Source of the DNA: Metasolibacillus fluoroglycofenilyticus
GTDB lineage: Bacteria; Bacillota; Bacilli; Bacillales_A; Planococcaceae
Direction of reading: 5' to 3'
Length of the DNA: 64,000 nt
Assembly (NCBI RefSeq): GCF_003049645.1
Contig: NZ_PYWK01000007.1
Coordinates: 16,068 to 80,067 of the forward strand
Shown here one piece after another: positions 43,386-53,335 of this stretch; the stretch's first letter is position 1; every line of letters begins with the position of its first letter. The notes below the pieces were generated by a model. The model made no database searches, was not told the DNA's origin, and saw only the letters and a list, made by a program, of their open reading frames with translations. The position numbers were made by a program, and so were the translations under genes.

Positions 43386-46300
43386 ATGAAAATTATTAAT
43401 AGAATATTAGTGTTTTTTTTATTCTTTATGTTGCTTGAGCCTACACTTTTATCTGTACAATCAAGCGCAGAAAATTCAATTGAGCTAGAGCCAGTAGCTA
43501 ATAAAATGATTGATGATACGAGTGTTTATCCAGGAGGGTATTTCGATGGACAAAATTTACTCATCGTCGGATATCAAAAAATAGAAGGAACGGTTTTTGG
43601 CTATTCAGAATCAATGTTGAAATTTGATGTGAGCAGTATTGACCCAGCAAGAATCATTCAATCGGCAACGTTAGAGTTTTTTGTTAAGTCGGTTTTTAGA
43701 ACTCCGAGCGAGTGGCTGGATATGCAGCCACATCTTAATTTGTATGGATCAGAGGACGACGGGTGGCAAGAGGATGGGATTCGGGTAAACCTATCTAAAG
43801 ATTACCCAATTGTAGAGGATCGAGAAATTGTAAACGGTTCTTCTACCTATTCATTTGATGTGAAAAACTTCATCGTTTCACAAGTTGACGATGGAATGGC
43901 AACATTTGTTTTGAATGGTAGGGAAATTCCGGATGATTTATTAGATTTATCTGAAACAAATGTTGAAAGTGCGTTTACGGTTTTCGCAAGAAGTACAGAT
44001 AAACCTCCCCGTTTACTCATTGAATATGCACCAAATTCTGCTCCGATTGTAGAGACAGGTAATGCGGCTCAAATTGGGGTTAACTCTGCGATGATAAGCG
44101 CGGAAGTTGCATCAAGCGGTGGAGAAGTGATGACAGAACGAGGAATTGAGTATCGTAAGTCTGGAACGTCTGATTATACGAAAGTAGTAGCAGAGACGGC
44201 AGAAGCAGGGAACTATACGGTTGAGTTAACAGGGCTTTCACCGAGCACGAGCTATGAAGTAAGAGCGTATGCAACGAATACAATTGGAACATCGTATGGA
44301 AGTGTCATGACCTTTACAACACAAGATATTACAGCAATAATAAGCGCCGATCAAAGTTTAACAGAAGAAAATTTAGATGGGAGAAGATTGACGGTTACGC
44401 TCTCAGGTACGACGTTTAAAAGTCCACTGATTGCAAGTGATTTTACATTACAAAATGCACCTAAAGGTTTGACAATCAGTCAAGTGGAGAGGACAAATGA
44501 TACTGAAGCAATTGTGACGTTATCATTTGATGGCACCGATTTTGATAGCAATCATTCTCTAGACTTAATAGTAGCTGGAACGGTATTGACAAGCGAAGCA
44601 GCTCTATTAGTTACTCCACCATTGCCAGTGATAGCAACGAATGATTCCGAATGGATTACTTTATCCGAGTCAGATGAAATTTGGGAGGGAGAAGAAGATG
44701 GTAAAAAGATTATTGTCATGTTAAAGGGTGGCACATTTGTCGAAACGTTAAATCCAGTGAATTGGACGGTGAATAATCTCCCATCCGGAGTAAGTAAGGG
44801 CGCTGTAGCAAGAATAGATTCAAAAACAGTGCATATTACATTAGGAGGAAATACAACTGTGTCTTATGCTGGTGATATTACGAATGTGGTAGTAAGTCTA
44901 AAAGCGGAAGAGTATGATGATTCAACGGGTGGCGGAGTTCTAAGTGCAAGTGGGATTGTGTTGCGGGCGGGACAAGCACCGATTGTTTCGACAGGGAACG
45001 TAACCGATATAACAACGAACTCGGCTGAGGTAGCTGGAGAAGTGACGGCGGATGGAAGGCAACCTATTACAGAACGGGGAATTGAGTATCGTAAAAGTGG
45101 GGCAAGTAGCTATAAAAAAGTGAGCGATTCATTAGCAGATATAGGTAGTTACAATGTAGAGTTAAATAGTCTTGAAGCAAATACAACCTATGAATATCGC
45201 GCTTATGCGACAAATGCAAAAGAAACGTCGTATGGGAGTGTCATGACCTTTACAACACAAGATATTACAGCAATAATAAGCGCCGATCAAAGTTTAACAG
45301 AAGAAAATTTAGATGGGAGAAGATTGACGGTTACACTTTCAGGCACAACGTTTAAAAGTCCACTGATTGCAAGTGATTTTACATTACAAAATGCACCTAA
45401 AGGTTTGACAATCAGCCAAGTGGAGAGGACAAATGATACTGAAGCAATTGTGACGTTATCATTTGACGGCACCGATTTTGATAGCAATCATTCTCTAGAC
45501 TTAATAGTAGCTGGAACGGTATTGACAAGCGATGTGAATGTAACAGTTACTCCTCCACTGTCAATTATAGCGTCGAACGATTCCGAATCGATTTCATTAT
45601 CTCAGTTAGATGATATTTGGGAGGCAGAAGAAGATGGTAAAAAGATTATCGTCATGTTAAAGGGTGGCACATTTGTCGAAACGTTAAACCCAGTGAATTG
45701 GACGGTGAGTAATCTCCCATCCGGAGTAAGTAAGGGCGCTGTAGCAAGAATAGATTCAAAAACAGTGCATATTACGTTAAATGGCAATGCCATTGCACCT
45801 TATGTTGGAGATATCACGAATGTAACAGTTAGTCTAACGACAGCTGAATATGATGATTCTACAGATGGCGCTGCCTTAAGTGCAAATAGTGACATTGTAT
45901 TAAAAGCTCACCAAGCTCCGACCGTCTCGACTGGGACAGCTACAGAAATAACGGCTACATTTGTGATGCTTGCAGGCGAGGTAACGTCGGTGGGGACGAA
46001 GCCTGTCACCGAGCAAGGAATTGAGTATCGTAAGAGTGGAAGTACAGACAATTATATGAGGCTAGTAGCACAAACAGTTAGCAACGGAATTTTCGCTGTT
46101 GAGGTAACAGGTCTTGAGCCAAATACATCATATGAATATCGAGCATATGCGAAAAATGATAAGGGAATAACGTATGACGTGTTAGCGCAGTTTTCAACGA
46201 CGGCTTTATCCCGAAATGCTGACTTACAAAATATCGTTTTAAGTACTGGTAGTATGAATGAACGGTTCTCATCAAATGATTTGCGTTATACAGCAAATGT

Positions 46301-47681
46301 AGGCAACCATGTGCGTGAAGTTCAGATTACAGCAACAACGGCTGACTTATTTGCAACAATGGAAATAGATAGTCAACAGGTGTTAAGTGGTCGTCCTTCT
46401 CAATTGATTCCGCTAGCTGTAGGAAATAATGAGATTGACATTGAAGTAACCGCAGAAGACGGGACAAAGAAAACTTATCTAGTTACGGTGTACAGAATGC
46501 CAATTACTAACGGTGGAGGAGGCGGTTGGATTCCATCGTCCAATGCAAATTTAGCAGATTTAGCAGTGTATAGCGGTGAAGATAATATTCTTAAGGGATT
46601 TTCACCAGATAAAATGGCGTATCAAATAGAGACAGAAGCGGATGCGATTGACATCACTTTTGAAACGACCCATCATGGCGCAAGCATCTTCGTCAATGGC
46701 GAGAAAGTGGAAGGAAGGATGCAAATCGATTTAAAAGATGGCGAAAATAAGATTGAAATTGTTGTTCGTGCAGAAGATGGCAAGGAAAAAATATATACGG
46801 TTACGGTGTATAGAAAGCATGGTGGGGGAGGCGATTTGATTCCATCGTCCAATGCGAATTTAGCAAATTTGGTAGTGTATAAAGGTGAAAACAATATTCT
46901 TAAGGGATTTTCAGCAGATGAAACGGTGTATCAAATAGAAACAGAAGCGGATTCGATTGACATCACTTTTGAAACGACCCATCATGGCGCGAGCATTTTC
47001 GTCAATGGCGAGAAAGTGGAAGGAAGGATACAGATTGATTTAGCAGATGGCGAAAATACGATTGAAATTGTTGTTCATGCAGAAGATGGCAAGGAAAAAG
47101 TATATACATTAATGATTAAACGATTAAAAGTAGCACCATTTTCAGATATTAATGGGCATTGGGCAGAAGAATATATCAAAGAGGCTTATCGTAATGGATG
47201 GTTTAAAGGCTATCCGAATGGGGATTTCGGTCCTGACAATCATGTCACTCGAATGCAGGCGGCGAGCTTGATTGTTCGAGTTCTCAGGTTGACAGAACGT
47301 TCAACAGTTTCGTTTACTGATATTCATGGTATCGAACTTGAAACGCTGGAAGAATTAGAGAGAGCATACGCAAATGGTGTTATCCACGGTTTTTCAGACG
47401 AGACGTTTAAGCCAAACGCAGATGTAACACGTGCACAACTCGCATTAATGATTTATCGCTCATACGAAAAAATGACTGGTATGGCTTATGAGCCAAAGCA
47501 ACAAGCAAATTTTCCTGATATTGCATTATATGATGAAGAAACACAAAAAGCAATTGCAATGCTTGTAGAACTCGGTATTGCTGAAGGTTCAGGGGGAATG
47601 TTTCTTCCGAAGAATCAGGCAACTCGTGCTCACGCAGCAAAAATGTTAGTGAATTATAAAAAGATACTTACATCACTTTAA
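43386..47681 (+). CDS. Large repeat-rich SLH-anchored surface protein
   Basis: The 1431-residue secreted protein has a signal peptide (1 to about 30), then a DNRLRE/TGF-propeptide-like beta domain (about 35-215; ESMLKFDVSSIDP). Three fibronectin-III-like modules follow (about 220, 530 and 845; each with RGIEYRKSG or QGIEYRKSG and YEVRAYA/YEYRAYA), alternating with two near-identical adhesin-like modules. Next are three cadherin-like (PF12733-type) modules (about 940-1255; ADLAVYSGEDNILKGF and relatives) and three C-terminal SLH repeats (about 1260-1431; GHWAEEYIKEA, then FTDIHG). ATG 43386 follows GAGGTGG. SLH attaches it to the cell wall; a structural or adhesive role is inferred. Confidence 0.9.
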   Translation: MKIINRILVFFLFFMLLEPTLLSVQSSAENSIELEPVANKMIDDTSVYPGGYFDGQNLLIVGYQKIEGTVFGYSESMLKFDVSSIDPARIIQSATLEFFVKSVFRTPSEWLDMQPHLNLYGSEDDGWQEDGIRVNLSKDYPIVEDREIVNGSSTYSFDVKNFIVSQVDDGMATFVLNGREIPDDLLDLSETNVESAFTVFARSTDKPPRLLIEYAPNSAPIVETGNAAQIGVNSAMISAEVASSGGEVMTERGIEYRKSGTSDYTKVVAETAEAGNYTVELTGLSPSTSYEVRAYATNTIGTSYGSVMTFTTQDITAIISADQSLTEENLDGRRLTVTLSGTTFKSPLIASDFTLQNAPKGLTISQVERTNDTEAIVTLSFDGTDFDSNHSLDLIVAGTVLTSEAALLVTPPLPVIATNDSEWITLSESDEIWEGEEDGKKIIVMLKGGTFVETLNPVNWTVNNLPSGVSKGAVARIDSKTVHITLGGNTTVSYAGDITNVVVSLKAEEYDDSTGGGVLSASGIVLRAGQAPIVSTGNVTDITTNSAEVAGEVTADGRQPITERGIEYRKSGASSYKKVSDSLADIGSYNVELNSLEANTTYEYRAYATNAKETSYGSVMTFTTQDITAIISADQSLTEENLDGRRLTVTLSGTTFKSPLIASDFTLQNAPKGLTISQVERTNDTEAIVTLSFDGTDFDSNHSLDLIVAGTVLTSDVNVTVTPPLSIIASNDSESISLSQLDDIWEAEEDGKKIIVMLKGGTFVETLNPVNWTVSNLPSGVSKGAVARIDSKTVHITLNGNAIAPYVGDITNVTVSLTTAEYDDSTDGAALSANSDIVLKAHQAPTVSTGTATEITATFVMLAGEVTSVGTKPVTEQGIEYRKSGSTDNYMRLVAQTVSNGIFAVEVTGLEPNTSYEYRAYAKNDKGITYDVLAQFSTTALSRNADLQNIVLSTGSMNERFSSNDLRYTANVGNHVREVQITATTADLFATMEIDSQQVLSGRPSQLIPLAVGNNEIDIEVTAEDGTKKTYLVTVYRMPITNGGGGGWIPSSNANLADLAVYSGEDNILKGFSPDKMAYQIETEADAIDITFETTHHGASIFVNGEKVEGRMQIDLKDGENKIEIVVRAEDGKEKIYTVTVYRKHGGGGDLIPSSNANLANLVVYKGENNILKGFSADETVYQIETEADSIDITFETTHHGASIFVNGEKVEGRIQIDLADGENTIEIVVHAEDGKEKVYTLMIKRLKVAPFSDINGHWAEEYIKEAYRNGWFKGYPNGDFGPDNHVTRMQAASLIVRVLRLTERSTVSFTDIHGIELETLEELERAYANGVIHGFSDETFKPNADVTRAQLALMIYRSYEKMTGMAYEPKQQANFPDIALYDEETQKAIAMLVELGIAEGSGGMFLPKNQATRAHAAKMLVNYKKILTSL
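44050..45921 (+). repeat. 936-bp tandem duplication inside the surface protein gene
   Basis: The segments 44292-44596 and 45228-45532 are nearly identical at an offset of 936 bases (312 codons); the roughly seven differences I see are synonymous. Bases 44691-44845 match 45627-45781 at the same offset. Flanks are more diverged. The unit is one FN3-like plus two adhesin-like modules. Confidence 0.85.
46530..47130 (+). repeat. 309-bp tandem repeat encoding cadherin-like modules
   Basis: ATTCCATCGTCCAATGC begins copies at 46530 and 46839. The offset is 309 bases (103 codons), and the copies share GAAACGACCCATCATGGCG and GGCGAGAAAGTGGAAGG with few changes. Confidence 0.8.
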
Positions 47682-48421
47682 AAATGTAATAATTATGTTA
47701 CTAGAGTCTTGATTTTTACTTGCCAAAAGAATCTTGCATGATTGACCTTAAATGCATAGTGTCGGTAAAGTTCTTTATATGGCCCTATAATAATGGTGTT
47801 AGTGAAGAAAATTCACTAGCACCATTACTGCGTTTTAAAATAGAAAGTAAGTGAGTTTTTAATTATCGAGATGAACAATTTATAGATTGTACACTCATTC
47901 TTTATAATAATTATCCGACAGCAATTGTAAATATCGAATTGTATGGGATTATGAAAGTTTATATTCTATTCTCGTACACGAATTATTCCACCGTTTTCAA
48001 TACATTAAAGGCGAAACACGGTCTGTGAATTACATATCCGTTATCAAAAGAAAATATGGAGTAACTTGGTTCAATAGAGTATTTTGCATCGAAATCGTAA
48101 TAATAGATACAGATGAATCGAACTTTCAATAGTTAAATGAACACATCGGACTTTTTCAATACCCACCTGCTAACCCTTTACACAAGATTTTCATAGATGC
48201 TAAAATTATACGTACTAATACCGCCACATCCTATGATAACGATTGAGTGACCAATATTATGTTGGCCAAGCTCTGGCGGATATCACAGATTTTAAAGGGG
48301 AATTTTCGAGTAAACTCGAAAAAATCTGGACGCAATTACGCTGAGGTATAATTGATGATTTATAAATCTGATATTCTTTTGAGATAAATTATTTTAGGTA
48401 GTGAAGTAGAGGTGACTGTAG
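47682..48421. other. Gene-poor region with possible decayed coding sequence
   Basis: No intact gene is supported in 740 bases. Codon-like stretches appear in more than one frame. One from about 47862 to a TGA near 48027 reads NYRDEQFIDCTLILYNNYPT, and another before 48345 reads SDQYYVGQALADITDFKGEF. These look like fragments of a lost gene. TGACCAATATTATGTTGGCC (48248-48267) matches 53367-53386 at about 17 of 20 positions, and TTTTCGAGTAAACTCGAAAA (48302-48321) is a hairpin. Confidence 0.4.
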
Positions 48422-49114
48422 ATGAAGCGGGTGTTGGTAATCAAGAACGGGCGGTCTTTAGCAAAAAAAATCGTAAGTGGTTTAACACAAGAAGGTTATT
48501 TCGCCGTAACACTTCATAATGAAAATGAAGGTTTAAATATAGTATATGAGCAGGATTGGGATATTATCGTATTGGATTGGGATTCGTTAAGTATATCTGG
48601 ACCAGAAATTTGTAGACAAATAAGGGTGGTTAAAACGACACCAATAATTATTGTGACTGATAAGATATCTAGTAAGGACTGCATAGCAGGATTAAAAGCA
48701 GGGGCAGATGATTATATAAGAAAACCATTTGCCAAAGAAGAATTAGTGGCAAGAATAAAAGTTATATTAAGACGAGAGGATTGTATTCGGGCAAACGTGA
48801 CCAATCTCTTTCAGTTTAAAGACCTTTTGGTTGATGAATCTCATAGCATTGTAACAAAAGGTGGTGAGAATCTTCCCCTTACTAAGCGCGAGTACGACTT
48901 ACTTTTATTTTTAATCAAAAATAAAAATAAAATATTGAGTCGTGAAATGCTGTTAGATCAGGTTTGGGGATATGATGTAGCAGTCAATCAAAATGTAGTA
49001 GATTTATATATTGGGTATTTAAGAAAAAAGCTAAAGTGTGAGAAGAAAGACCGCTATATACAAACAATCCATGGCAGAGGCTATTCTATGATTGAAAAGT
49101 ACGATAAAGGGTAG
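48422..49114 (+). CDS. Orphan OmpR-family response regulator with atypical receiver
   Basis: The 230-residue protein has a receiver (1-120) and an OmpR-type winged helix (about 130-228; LTKREYDLLLFLIKN, VDLYIGYLRKKL, IHGRGYSM). The phospho-acceptor region DIIVLDWDS and Lys in IRKPF are kept. The acidic pair that normally follows strand 1 (VVDDE) is replaced by VIKNGRS, which should weaken Mg2+-dependent phosphorylation. No histidine kinase is adjacent. It ends with its own terminator and lies upstream of the siderophore importer. A phosphorylation-independent mode of control is possible. Confidence 0.87.
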   Translation: MKRVLVIKNGRSLAKKIVSGLTQEGYFAVTLHNENEGLNIVYEQDWDIIVLDWDSLSISGPEICRQIRVVKTTPIIIVTDKISSKDCIAGLKAGADDYIRKPFAKEELVARIKVILRREDCIRANVTNLFQFKDLLVDESHSIVTKGGENLPLTKREYDLLLFLIKNKNKILSREMLLDQVWGYDVAVNQNVVDLYIGYLRKKLKCEKKDRYIQTIHGRGYSMIEKYDKG

Positions 49115-49138
49115 TTTACAATATTAAATAGATTTGAA

Positions 49139-49184
49139 AAACACGAGTATCAATGGCTTTAGCCAATGATACTCGTGTTTTATT
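49139..49184 (+). terminator. Intrinsic terminator after the orphan regulator gene
   Basis: AAACACGAGTATCATTGGC-type arms (AAACACGAGTATCAATGGC / GCCAATGATACTCGTGTTT) pair almost perfectly and are followed by TATTATTTT. Confidence 0.88.
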
Positions 49185-49265
49185 ATTTTGAGAAAATGTA
49201 TCATTTTTAGTCATTCACAAGATTTTCACATAATTAATGATTATACTAATCCACAGAACGTTCAA

Positions 49266-49295
49266 TTGAAAATGATTATCAATACCAATTACAAT
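49266..49295 (+). promoter_or_regulatory. Fur box overlapping the siderophore-uptake promoter
   Basis: TGAAAATGATTATCA (49267-49281) matches the Fur 7-1-7 consensus TGATAATnATTATCA with one mismatch. It overlaps a promoter candidate with -35 TTGAAA (49266-49271) and -10 TACAAT (49290-49295), spacer 18. Iron-loaded Fur should repress the following operon. Confidence 0.8.
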
Positions 49296-49356
49296 TAAAC
49301 ATAATCTATTGACTATATCATTTTCGCAATAAATTACAGGATGAAGGAGTATATGT

Positions 49357-50418
49357 ATGAAGAAATCTATGTTTTCAAAATTAATGATTATGGTGGCAGT
49401 TTTAACATTAATGTTAGCTGCTTGCTCAACTTCGAACAATGAAGAAAGTAATCAAAGTAATGAAACGAACCAAAGCAGTGAAAGTAACCAAGGGTCAGAG
49501 TCTACTAATGAGAGTGAAGAAGTTGCTGAGCCTACGACGGTTGAAATCACTGATGTTCATGGAACGGTTACTGTTCCTATAAATCCAAAGAATGTAATTG
49601 CTTTAGATAATAGAACTTTTGAAACTTTATCAGATTGGAATATTGAATTAGTTGCTGTGCCAAAGGATGTAATGCCTGCGGATTCACCATATGTAAAAGA
49701 TGAATCGATTCAAAATATTGGGAATCACCGTGAGCCAAATCTTGAAATTATTGCTGCTGCAAACCCTGAGCTTGTCATCGTTGGTCAACGATTTGCTGGC
49801 TATTATGAAGATATCAAAAAATTAGTGCCAAACGCTGCTGTTATTGACCTTAATTTTGATGTTTCTGAGGAAGCAGCTACACCTGGTGCAAATTTAGTAA
49901 ATGGGCTGAAAGATGCTACAATCGCATTAGGACAAATTTTCGATAAAAATGAAGAAGCGAAACAATTAGTAGCTGATTTTGATAAAGCGATTGAAGATGC
50001 TAAATCTGCCTATAATGGAACAGATAAAGTAATGAGTGTGATTGTTTCTGGTGGTAATATTGGTTTCGCAGCTCCACATTCTGGACGTGTTTGGGGACCA
50101 ATGTACGAAATCTTTGGATGGGCTCCAGCATTAGAGGTTGACAAATCTACTTCAGATCACCAAGGCGATGAAGTTTCTGTTGAGGCTATTGCACAAAGCA
50201 ATCCGGATTGGATTTTCGTATTAGACCGTGATGCGGCAGTATCTGCTGAAAGTGGTTCTGTTCCTGCCAAGGACGTTATTGATAATTCACCTGCACTTCA
50301 AAATGTAACAGCTATTTCTAAAGGGCAAATTATTTATGCGCCAAATGACACTTATACAAATGAATCACTTCAAACGTATTTAGAGTTATTTGAAAACCTT
50401 GCAAACACTTTGAAATAG
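49357..50418 (+). CDS. yclQ: Siderophore-binding lipoprotein (YclQ/FatB-like)
   Basis: The 353-residue lipoprotein has lipobox LMLAAC (Cys23), a long Ser/Asn/Glu linker (24-60), and a two-lobe helical-backbone binding fold typical of iron-siderophore receptors (VEITDVHGTVTVPINPKNVIAL, ELVIVGQRF, GFAAPHSGRVWGPMYEIFGW, each seen in pieces). It most resembles B. subtilis YclQ, the petrobactin receptor. It is first in an operon of receptor, two permeases and an ATPase under a Fur box. The exact siderophore is inferred. Confidence 0.9.
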   Translation: MKKSMFSKLMIMVAVLTLMLAACSTSNNEESNQSNETNQSSESNQGSESTNESEEVAEPTTVEITDVHGTVTVPINPKNVIALDNRTFETLSDWNIELVAVPKDVMPADSPYVKDESIQNIGNHREPNLEIIAAANPELVIVGQRFAGYYEDIKKLVPNAAVIDLNFDVSEEAATPGANLVNGLKDATIALGQIFDKNEEAKQLVADFDKAIEDAKSAYNGTDKVMSVIVSGGNIGFAAPHSGRVWGPMYEIFGWAPALEVDKSTSDHQGDEVSVEAIAQSNPDWIFVLDRDAAVSAESGSVPAKDVIDNSPALQNVTAISKGQIIYAPNDTYTNESLQTYLELFENLANTLK

Positions 50419-50437
50419 TGTAAAGGAGTATAACATA

Positions 50438-51457
50438 GTGCCGAAAAACATAATTGCCGGGGTTGAGAGTAATTCTCAGCCCCAGCTTTATAACCACAAT
50501 AAAATATGGACAAAACCTTTTATACTAACGGTCATAGTTGTTATTATTTTAGGGATTATCTCACTGTTTACCGGAGTTTATGATATACGTGGACAAGAGG
50601 ATGGAATGGAGATGTTTTTCATTACTCGCGTTCCGAGAACGGCGGCATTAATGCTTACGGGAGCCGCCATGGCAATGGCAGGGCTCGTTATGCAGCTCAT
50701 TACACAGAACCGTTTAGTTGAACCTACTACAACAGGAACGATTGAATGGGCAGGTTTAGGGCTTCTTTTTGTATACTTGTTATTCCCCGCACCAACATTA
50801 CTTTTAAGAATGACTGGTGCTATCATTTTTTCCTTTATAGGAACGATGATTTTCTTTTTATTTTTAAGAAGAGTTAAGCTGCGCTCGTCTTTAATTGTCC
50901 CAATCATTGGGCTGATGCTAGGCGCAGTTATTTCCGCTGTATCTACTTTCATCGGGCTTCTTTTTCAAGCGACGCAAAATATTGAAACATGGTTTGTCGG
51001 TTCTTTTGCGGCAGTCCAAGTTGGAAGATATGAATATTTATGGCTTATTGTCATTGTGACATTGCTTATTTTTATTTATGCTAATCGCTTAACTTTAGCT
51101 GGGCTAGGGGAAGATGTTGCGACAAGTCTTGGCGTGAATTACAATCGGATTGTTCTTTTGGGTACGGGTCTTATTTCTTTTGCAGTTGGTATTGTTGCCG
51201 CTGTTATTGGGAATTTACCTTTTTTAGGTTTAATTGTGCCGAATATTGTTTCAATGTTTAGAGGAGACGACCTGAGAAGTAATTTGCCTTGGGTATGTGT
51301 GATTGGGATGGGGACGATCACTGTTTGTGATATTATTTCTCGAACAATTATCAAGCCTTTCGAAGTACCTGTTTCTTTAATACTTGGAACGGTTGGGGCA
51401 GTCGTATTTATTGCTATTTTATTAAGGCAAAGAAAACCAAGGAGGCTAGAAAGATGA
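50438..51457 (+). CDS. yclN: Iron-siderophore ABC permease (YclN-like)
   Basis: The 339-residue FecCD-family permease has about nine to ten hydrophobic helices (RVPRTAALMLTGAAMAMAGLVMQ, GNLPFLGLIVPNIV as family marks). GTG 50438 is preceded by AAAGGAG at nine bases. It overlaps the next permease by four bases. It forms a heterodimeric channel with the next product. Confidence 0.92.
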   Translation: MPKNIIAGVESNSQPQLYNHNKIWTKPFILTVIVVIILGIISLFTGVYDIRGQEDGMEMFFITRVPRTAALMLTGAAMAMAGLVMQLITQNRLVEPTTTGTIEWAGLGLLFVYLLFPAPTLLLRMTGAIIFSFIGTMIFFLFLRRVKLRSSLIVPIIGLMLGAVISAVSTFIGLLFQATQNIETWFVGSFAAVQVGRYEYLWLIVIVTLLIFIYANRLTLAGLGEDVATSLGVNYNRIVLLGTGLISFAVGIVAAVIGNLPFLGLIVPNIVSMFRGDDLRSNLPWVCVIGMGTITVCDIISRTIIKPFEVPVSLILGTVGAVVFIAILLRQRKPRRLER

Positions 51458-52518
51458 ACGCGTTAGGTTATAGAAATAAAGAAAATGTTGAAATCGAATC
51501 TAGCCTACCTATTGAAAAAAGGTCAGCTCGAGCTTTTCGCTCTAAAAAAGAAGAAAAGCGCTATTGGATTTTGCTTATTACATTGATTGCTTTAGGCATT
51601 CTCGCCTCGTATGGGCTTTTAGTTTATAACAATCCTGTTCCAATAGATTCACCGTCCTTTATCCCTGTTGTTATGAGAAGGATTGTGGCGCTTGTGGCAA
51701 TGATTATTGCGGCAGTTTGTCAGAGTTTATCCACTGTTGCTTTCCAATCGATTACTAATAATCGAATTATCACTCCTTCACTTTTAGGTTTTGAATCGCT
51801 TTATTCAACAATTCAGACGAGTACTATATTTTTCTTTGGTGCGAGTGCATTAATAAATTTTAGTGGTGTTGGGTCATTTTTCTTTCAAGTAATAGTGATG
51901 GTCTTGATGAGTTTAATTCTTTATGGATGGTTACTTTCTGGAAAGTACGGAAATTTACAACTTATGCTCTTAGTTGGAATTATTATTGGAACAGGGCTGA
52001 GTTCTATCTCAACTTTTATGAGAAGACTGTTAGCACCTTCTGAGTTTGATATTTTACAGGCAAGATTATTTGGTTCTGTTAATAATGCAGATGCTGAATA
52101 TTTCCCAATCGTAATTCCAATGGTCATAATTGTAGCATTATTACTTCTTGCTAATTCTAAGAAGCTAAATGTACTGTCACTTGGGAGGGATGTATCAACT
52201 TCATTTGGCGTAAAGCATCAATCGAGTATCATTTATACGCTTATATTAGTTTCGATTTTGATGTCAATTTCAACGGCTTTGATTGGACCACTTACTTTCT
52301 ATGGATTTTTAGTAGCAACTTTGAGTTATCAAGCAGCGCCAACTTACGACCATCGATATATTTTCCCAATGGCTCTTGCTATCGGATTTTTAGTAATAAC
52401 GAGTGCATACTTTTTAATGTATCATGTATTCAATGCGCAAGGTGTAGTTTCAGTTATTATTGAACTATTAGGTGGAATTATATTTTTAACTGTTATTTTA
52501 AGGAAGAGGGCTCTATGA
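51454..52518 (+). CDS. yclO: Iron-siderophore ABC permease (YclO-like)
   Basis: The 354-residue FecCD-family permease has an unusually long, charged N-terminal cytoplasmic extension (about 1-35) before the first helix. Family marks are MRRIVALVAMIIAAVCQSLSTVAFQSI and GPLTFYGFLVATLSY (in pieces). Its ends overlap the genes on both sides by four bases. Confidence 0.92.
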   Translation: MNALGYRNKENVEIESSLPIEKRSARAFRSKKEEKRYWILLITLIALGILASYGLLVYNNPVPIDSPSFIPVVMRRIVALVAMIIAAVCQSLSTVAFQSITNNRIITPSLLGFESLYSTIQTSTIFFFGASALINFSGVGSFFFQVIVMVLMSLILYGWLLSGKYGNLQLMLLVGIIIGTGLSSISTFMRRLLAPSEFDILQARLFGSVNNADAEYFPIVIPMVIIVALLLLANSKKLNVLSLGRDVSTSFGVKHQSSIIYTLILVSILMSISTALIGPLTFYGFLVATLSYQAAPTYDHRYIFPMALAIGFLVITSAYFLMYHVFNAQGVVSVIIELLGGIIFLTVILRKRAL

Positions 52519-53267
52519 TAAAAATTGATAATGCGAGAAAATTATATACGGATAAAGTAAAAATAGGACCTTTGAATATTGAAATACCGAAAGCGGGTCT
52601 GACGTCATTGATTGGCCCAAATGGCGCGGGAAAGTCTACAACACTTTTAATGATTGGCAGACTTTTAAATATGGATGAAGGGCAAATTATGGTAGCGAAT
52701 ATGGATGTTTCTGCATCAAAATCAAAGGACTTAGCAAAGGTTTTAACGATTTTGCGACAAGAAAATCATTTTGTAACGCGACTTACTGTTAGACAACTAG
52801 CTGGATTTGGACGTTTTCCTTATTCAAAGGGGAGATTAACGAAAGAGGATGAGGCGATTATTTCTAAATATATTGATTTTTTAGATTTGACTGATTTGGA
52901 AAATCGGTATTTAGATGAGCTTTCGGGTGGGCAAAGACAGAGGGCATATGTCGCAATGGTTTTGTGTCAGGAGACGGAATATGTGCTTTTGGACGAGCCT
53001 CTAAACAATCTGGACGTGGCTCGTTCTGTTCAAATGATGGAGCATTTAAGACATGCTGCTATTGAATTCGGAAGAACAATTGTAACTGTAATGCATGATA
53101 TAAACTTTGCAGCTAAATATTCTGACCGAATTTGTGCGATGAAAGATGGACAAATTGCCACTTTTGGAACGGTAGAAGAGGTAATGAATGCGGAAGTTTT
53201 GACCGATATTTTCGAAACGAAAATCGAGATTATCGAAGGTCCATATGGGCCGATAGCTATTTATTAG
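52515..53267 (+). CDS. yclP: Iron-siderophore ABC transporter ATPase (YclP-like)
   Basis: The 250-residue ATPase has Walker A GPNGAGKST, signature LSGGQRQRAYVAM, Walker B YVLLDEPLNNLD and H-loop MHDINF. It powers import of the iron complex delivered by the YclQ-like receptor. Confidence 0.94.
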   Translation: MIKIDNARKLYTDKVKIGPLNIEIPKAGLTSLIGPNGAGKSTTLLMIGRLLNMDEGQIMVANMDVSASKSKDLAKVLTILRQENHFVTRLTVRQLAGFGRFPYSKGRLTKEDEAIISKYIDFLDLTDLENRYLDELSGGQRQRAYVAMVLCQETEYVLLDEPLNNLDVARSVQMMEHLRHAAIEFGRTIVTVMHDINFAAKYSDRICAMKDGQIATFGTVEEVMNAEVLTDIFETKIEIIEGPYGPIAIY

Positions 53268-53269
53268 TA

Positions 53270-53335
53270 ATAAAGTGAACCTTCAATCAGTGGGGGGACT
53301 TATCCCCACTGATTGGTGATAGAGGTACACAAGCA
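53270..53335. repeat. Dispersed hairpin repeat, ATAAAGTGAA family, copy 4
   Basis: AATAAAGTGAACCTTCAATC is followed by the stem CAATCAGTGGGG/CCCCACTGATTG. It starts within a few bases of the ATPase stop codon and may serve as a 3' end. Confidence 0.6.
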
